From: Ceriagrion tenellum
Taxonomy: Eukaryota; Arthropoda; Insecta; Odonata; Coenagrionidae
Direction: 5' to 3'
Assembly: GCA_963169105.1 (NCBI GenBank)
Contig: OY720643.1
Location: 129,136,041 to 129,200,040, forward strand
Length of the DNA stretch: 64,000 nucleotides
The position numbers and the translations under genes were made by a program. The notes under the pieces are model-generated. The model saw nothing but the letters and a program-made list of their open reading frames with translations, was not told where the DNA came from and ran no database searches. This document shows positions 59,202 to 64,000 of the stretch, one piece after another (within the stretch, counting starts at the first letter, position 1; every line of letters starts with the position of its first letter).

Positions 59202-60565
59202 ATGCCGGACAAATGTTGTGTACCAGGCTGAAAAAGCAACTATGAATCCAGCGGAAGTAATACCTATGTATCAGTATTCAGATTTCCAAAAGATGCCGAA
59301 GCGAGGAAGGCTTGGCTTAGGAGCATAACGAGGCAAAACTGGGAGCCCACAGGTAGAAGTGTTGTTTGTGAAAGACACTTCCAAGATGATAGTATTTCCA
59401 GATTTGAAACCTACAAGAACAAGGATGGGACACTCAAACAGTACCCTCGTAGCAGACCAATTTTGTTACCTGGCGCTGTTCCACGAATATTTTCATCCTT
59501 GCCCACCTACCTGAGCCTATAAACAGAACTGATCCGGAAATTCGCAGAAGCAAGATATTTTACGCCGAGGAGCATAAAAAAGAAATCAAGCTCCAGGAAG
59601 ACTATTTGAGAACTTTTTCCGCCTTGTACAGCGAATACCAGTCGAAGATCCCCTTTTATCACAAGTGGATGGTCGAGATAAAAAGTGACAGAATTTATAT
59701 TTCTTTGTTATTGATTTTTCTACTCTGCCAAAAATTAGAGTAAGTGTAGAAATTAGTGCTGAGTTGGTGGTTGTGTTGTGTGTGAATGGTTTTATTCTAT
59801 GTAAAGAGGAACTTCAATGGATTCTTCCATTCAAGAATAAGTTGGAGAAATGGTCTCAACTGGAGGCCCTTTTGAACAGGTATTTTGACAGTCCTGATAG
59901 TTGATGCCTTCGAATACTGCGTTAGTTGAGTCCGCCAAGAATAATATGAAATACGTGTCAAAACTTCTTTCTGCCAGCGATTCTATGCGCTATGATGCGC
60001 TATCATTTTTAATCGAACAGCTGGACTTGATTTTCATGCCAAAAAAGGTGTATTCAGTGGAGATGATAGTGCGCGCATTTATGATTCATCAGGCGTCATC
60101 GGCTTGTTATGCGGCCTTACGGTCAAATACGGTGTTGATTTTGCCTCACCCTAAATATTTGCAGCAATAGGTCTCTGGACACATTTTTAATTAGCCTTCA
60201 AACTCAAACTAAAATATCTAAAAGGGTTATTTAACACACATCCCGCATATAATATGTAATTATTTAGCATATTGAGAAGTCTGGTTCGCTTAAAATCTCA
60301 CCGGCCAGTGTAGAAGAAAACACCCGATATTTAAAATGCCGTACATCTAAACTGACAAGAAAAGATAAGTTCGTCGTGCTTCAGATTGACGAAATTTGTC
60401 TCAAACCTTGTTTGTCTTTTAAAGGCGGAAAAGTCAGCGGATACGCCGTGAATAATGTAACCTCAGAAGCCAGAACAGTGGTGGTATTTATGGTCTCTTC
60501 GGCATTCGGAAATTTTAAAGAAGCGATTTCTCTCTTTCCAGTGAAAAAGCTTTCAGGGAGAGAAT
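59202..60565 (+). pseudogene. P-element-like transposase, 5' part (THAP domain)
   Basis: The ATG at 59202 starts a THAP finger: MPDKCCVPG, then a TGA at 59229-59231 where a cysteine is expected, then FRFPKDAEARKAW and CERHFQDDS. A coiled, charged segment follows. LPKIRVSVEISAELVVVL (59730) and IRAFMIHQAS-like sequence lie near 60070. The catalytic-core start LQIDEICLKP is near 60385 and PVKKLSG near 60545. The sequence continues at 63694 after the nested element. Several stops and shifts show that it is inactive. Confidence 0.85.
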
Positions 60566-61149
60566 AGGGTTGTTCAAGCCTATCAAAACTCTCGTATGAA
60601 AGGCATGCATATCACTTCTGATCCAATTTCATTTAGATTGGAATTAAAAGAAGATGCGTAGAACAAGTAATGGTGGAATTATTAGCAATCAAAATTCGAA
60701 TAATTTCGATGCCGCCAAAAACGGTCCTCCATCTTGAGATAGAGGTGATGACGTAGAAAGCCTGTCCGCTCGGTCAACGCTCGATCCCATGCTGAACACT
60801 CGGCAGCCGCCTGGATATCAACGATATCAACCAAAGTTATTCCACATTTTGAAATGGCATATGTTGTGGATGAAACTTTCGGATGGATCAAGGCGACATC
60901 GGGAAATCTCCCTTCGGTTGATATATTCATGGTGGCTGAGTTATTAAAAAATGACGAAAGATTTAACTCTCCAGAAATACGCGGAGTCAAGGCAAAATGG
61001 TAAGTGCTGTATCAAAATGATTTTCTTATGCCTATAATTTTTAGGTCCGTATTTGTAGTTAGCTATGCGTCGTATTTCCACAATTTTCAAGTATTTATAT
61101 AATTTATTTGTTATTTCTCTCTCTATTTCCATATTATCGCCGTAAACCA

Positions 61150-62728
61150 CACAAGCAACACACGTCAGGAATACGGGGACTCTGCAATTGGGTATGTTAA
61201 ATAGAAGAGAGAAGGCAATTTATGCTTTTTAAATGCTATAATTTGTCCTGAGCATAAAGTAAAAAACAAAGCCTACACTGTCAATATGAAAGTAAATGAG
61301 GAAGAAAGAAATATATTGGACGTTAACTGCGAGGATTGCCCAGCTGCTAAAGGTAATAGTTGTCGATTATATCAGTATATTAATTATTTCCGGTAAATTT
61401 GAGTATTTGCTCCAATGTTTGGTGACGAGTTTCATCAATCTGGTCTATCATCATCTTTCCCGAGTCCTTAAAATAATCTAAAATTATACGCAATTTTAAT
61501 AAGCTGCTCTCCCACTTAAAACTAGTTTTTAAGTTAAATTGAAGATTTTTCTGATGCAGAAACTGTTTTACTCTGTAGACGAGCATTTTTCAAGTTGAAA
61601 TGCATGTTAACCATTGATGTGACTGACTTATGACATGGTATTGTAATGCATAATTTGTTTTGATGAATCCTATATCTACATTAATATATGGTCTTTGGAT
61701 AATATAAACTATTAATATCATTCGTTTTCACATTTTATTTCAGGTGGATGTAAACATGCATTAGCATTCCTTTTCTGGGTCCACAGGAGGAATGAGGAAC
61801 CTTCCCCCACAGAAGTGACATATGCTATTGGGCTAAGCCTCTGTTGGCTACTGTGGGAACATCTCTCAAATATATCAAGGCCATTGATTTGAAAGTTCGT
61901 GCACGGTCAGATTCTCCCCTACAGCAGGCAAATAACTTCTTGGAAATGGTTGTAAAGTTTGGAGAAGAGAGGAGGATAAACAGTCAGTTGTCATGTCACA
62001 ATTACAGTTTTGCTGCAACAGTACAGCAGCTATCTTTATTTCAAATGGCCATTCAGTATCAGAGAAGACAATCAAACATAGATTTTCTCGAATTTACAAG
62101 AGTTTCAGTTACTGCTGAACTGATCTCAAAAGCTGAAAAAGAGACTAAGAATCAACACTCATCCCCAATATGGCATGAACTTCGATATGGCAGAATCACA
62201 GGTTCCAAGTCGAATGAAATTTCACGGTGTAGTACTTGTGATGGCAGTTTGGTAGCTACTATCCTGGGTGGTGTGAAATTTAAACCAACCAAAGCCATGA
62301 AAAGGGGCATAGAATTAGAGGCCAAGGTGCTCTCGGAAGTGGAAAAACAGATTTGTTTAAAGATAGAGCCTTGTGGCTTCTTTATTGTAGAAACCATGCC
62401 CATTTTTGGGGCTTCACCTGATGGCATAACAAAGAATTTTGTAGTAGAAGTTAAATGTCCTACATCATTAAAAACTTTTGCTAAGTACATAAAAGATGGA
62501 AGGATTGCTGAAAAGTATCAGGCTCAGCTACATTTGCAAATGCTTGCTGCAAAGAAGGAAAAGGGATTGTTTTGTGAGGCAGATCCCAATTTTCATGAAA
62601 CAAAACTTGTCCACTTGTTCTGGTCTAATTTTAATGATGAGTTTATGGTAGATGTTGCATCAAAAGCAGAGATGTTTTGGAGGGCTGCAATTTTACCAAA
62701 GTTGATGGCTTCAAGTTTGGTAGCATAA
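61150..62728 (+). pseudogene. SWIM zinc finger plus YqaJ-type nuclease
   Basis: A likely small exon near 61160-61190 (YGDSAIG) precedes one at about 61205-61352 with ICPEHKVKNKAYTV and CEDCPAAK. An intron at 61353-61743 (GT-AG, phase kept) is followed by GGCKHALAFLFWVHRR. The SWIM-type cysteines and GCKH histidine are intact. An extra AT near 61820 shifts the frame. The following 294-codon frame (61844-62728) holds the YqaJ/PD-(D/E)XK nuclease: WHELRYGRITGS, FGASPDGI and VVEVKCP, with D, E and K of the active site. A DNA nuclease role is inferred from the family. Confidence 0.82.
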
Positions 62729-62823
62729 ACACAAAAACTGTTTCCATCTGAAACCAATCATTTTAGTGAAAATTGCGAAAATGATCATTCCATAGGTAGG
62801 TCTAAAATAAACTCTAGGTACGA

Positions 62824-62844
62824 ACCTACGGTCGTACCGTAGGT
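62824..62844. repeat. Perfect 9-bp hairpin
   Basis: ACCTACGGT at 62824-62832 pairs with ACCGTAGGT at 62836-62844 around CGT. An alternative pairing of GGTACGA with TCGTACC overlaps it. It lies between the two convergent genes of the nested element. Confidence 0.7.
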
Positions 62845-62893
62845 ATCCACCTCTACAAGTATTGAGCCCTTATTGTCACTGGATTTACATTTT

Positions 62894-62960
62894 TTCGCGT
62901 TCGTTGACAGCACTGACAATCTCGTCCAAATTGCTATCACCTAAGAACAACGAACGCGAA
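62894..62960. repeat. 13-bp perfect inverted repeat
   Basis: TTCGCGTTCGTTG at 62894-62906 and CAACGAACGCGAA at 62948-62960 flank 41 nt. It sits between the YqaJ gene and the THAP exon and may mark an internal rearrangement or a nested insertion. Confidence 0.7.
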
Positions 62961-63162
62961 GTAATATTTTATTGAATTCACCACTGCAAATCAAGCTATA
63001 AAATCCCTAATCGGGCATTAATTAACGGAGGTTTCATTTCTGTCTCAGAGTTCCTGCCATGAGGGTTGACTTAATCGTTCCAAATCAATCAAGGGATGAT
63101 ATCGAGTGACGTCGTGAAAGGCTTTAAATAACTTCCGAGTATTAAGTAAGGAGGATACTTAC

Positions 63163-63393
63163 ATCGAAATGATCTTCACAGCAGTATAAAGTTGAGGTTT
63201 TTTTAACGCTAAATTTCCGTCGAGCAGCTTGGCACCAGCGCTTCCTTACGAGCTCGTCTTTTGCAACGTTTAGAAACACTTTGTTGGGTGTTTTCAACGT
63301 TGTATTGGTACATTGCGGGACAAAGCACCACTTATAGGTTTGTCTTTTCTCTACGTTAACCTCTCGGTCCGTCGTATTTTCTCCACGATGCAT
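63163..63393 (-). CDS. THAP-domain first exon
   Basis: On the minus strand the ATG at 63393 starts a frame with a THAP finger: WCFVPQC (the two cysteines), VFLNVAKDELVRKRWCQAAR, then YCCEDHFD (Cys and His). The donor GAT|GTAAGT is at 63163/63162. No acceptor exon was identified on this strand, where the YqaJ gene lies in the opposite direction. THAP domains bind DNA ends in P-like transposases, so a sequence-recognition role is plausible. Confidence 0.72.
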
Positions 63394-63693
63394 TATGAAA
63401 ACACAAATTTCCGCTTCAAACAGGTTGTATTCAATTGGTTTCCCACAATTTACTTTGAGTTACTGCCTGAGCCACTTCAACAACACCGGAGTATGTCATC
63501 CACAGGCTTGTGACGTCACACACCAATTCAAGATGGAAGTAGGGCTTTTTGGCGTAACGTAAAATTTGTCACTGTTTAAACCCTTCCCTAAGGATGTACA
63601 ATGAAGAGAAAAGCATAATATAATTGTCATTACTCCTTCTGAAGCATGATCTTTCGATTTCTCAAATAAAAAAAAAATGGTGGACAACCCTAT

Positions 63694-64000
63694 TATGCTG
63701 TTTCACACGAAGAGTTTTGCCGCTTATCAAAGAATGCGGATTAATAACTGTGGCTATTATATCGGGCAATAACAGAATAAATAGGGCCATGTTTGCTCAG
63801 CTATGCAAAGACTCTCACGATGAATTATCTTTCTCATTTGGAGATTCGCGGGTATTTTTAATGTACGATACAGTGCACAATTTTAAAAGTATTATAAATA
63901 ATTGGATAAATCAAAAAGATATTGACAGAACGCTAACTTTTCCATCATTCGATACATTTGATATGCTTCACGCCAAATTTTCTGATATTATGGCAATATA
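63694..64000 (+). pseudogene. P-element-like transposase, continued
   Basis: The core resumes directly after the nested element: VLPLIKECGLITVAII, SGNNRINRAMFAQL, SRVFLMYDTVHNFKSIINNW and TLTFPSFDTFDML. The GNNRINR and YDTVHNFK blocks belong to the RNase H-like and insertion region of P/THAP9 transposases. The frame is open to the window edge, where it is cut. Confidence 0.85.

Larger units (their letters stand above)
60566..63691. mobile_element. Nested 3126-bp element carrying THAP exon and SWIM/YqaJ gene
   Basis: The ends are AGGGTTGTTCA and, inverted, AGGGTTGTCCA (one mismatch in 11). AT stands at 60564-60565 and 63692-63693. Removing the element and one AT rejoins the P-like transposase frame between LSGRE and LCCFTRR, so the borders are well supported. 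It carries a plus-strand SWIM/YqaJ gene (61150-62728) and a minus-strand THAP exon (63393-63163), which converge. No DDE transposase is visible. Superfamily is unknown; the apparent 2-bp duplication does not fit TTAA or 8-bp families. Confidence 0.8.

Noticed and set aside
60566..63691. Kolobok assignment from THAP and AGGG ends
   Set aside because: The flanks are AT, not TTAA, and no Kolobok-type catalytic domain was seen.
1..64000. CRISPR arrays, rRNA, bacterial operons
   Set aside because: No regularly spaced identical repeats, rRNA words or ribosome-binding-site operons; gene structure is eukaryotic.

Overview
The window is animal nuclear DNA, almost certainly from an arthropod with a large, repeat-rich genome. 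The evidence is spliced genes with GT-AG introns, a metazoan ITPA gene with very long introns, and a mixture of transposons typical of arthropods (Maverick, P, piggyBac, Tc1, hAT, Penelope, RTE, Copia, Gypsy). No bacterial genes, rRNA or intact tRNA are visible. I cannot name the species.

The one gene I regard as an intact host gene is ITPA (inosine triphosphate pyrophosphatase) on the minus strand. Four exons at 58052-57966, 57875-57725, 35497-35376 and 526-299 join in phase to a 195-residue protein, close to the usual length of about 194. Introns 2 and 3 are about 22.2 and 34.8 kb, so most of the window is ITPA intron filled with mobile DNA.

Intron 3 (527-35375), by increasing coordinate: a GC-rich inverted-repeat element (1669-2137); an almost complete hAT element with an 8-bp target duplication (4774-9567); a degenerate tandem array split by two LINEs (11330-16130); a Penelope tail module; a Copia scrap; a decayed Maverick/Polinton (18300-23815) with DNA polymerase, packaging ATPase, integrase and capsid genes; a Penelope-like element with a GIY-YIG domain; an RTE-type LINE cut in two by a 4.9-kb TA-flanked element whose transposase has a DD82E spacing (26623-31523); and a pogo/Tigger remnant.

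Intron 2 (35498-57724): copies of an unidentified repeat, more RTE and LINE copies, a hAT-like MITE, piggyBac, an intron-containing Tc1 transposase, two long perfect or near-perfect palindromes, a BED-finger exon, a metalloprotease-like fragment, and decayed Gypsy and Copia elements.

Upstream of ITPA (58053-64000) is a P-element-like transposase with a THAP domain. It is interrupted exactly by a 3.1-kb element with short terminal inverted repeats (60566-63691), which carries a second THAP exon and a SWIM/YqaJ-nuclease gene. This nested, possibly undescribed THAP plus YqaJ element is the most interesting candidate system. Next come the DD82E element and the hairpin modules of Penelope type. 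Almost every transposon reading frame is broken, so this reads as a mobile-element graveyard around a conserved housekeeping gene.
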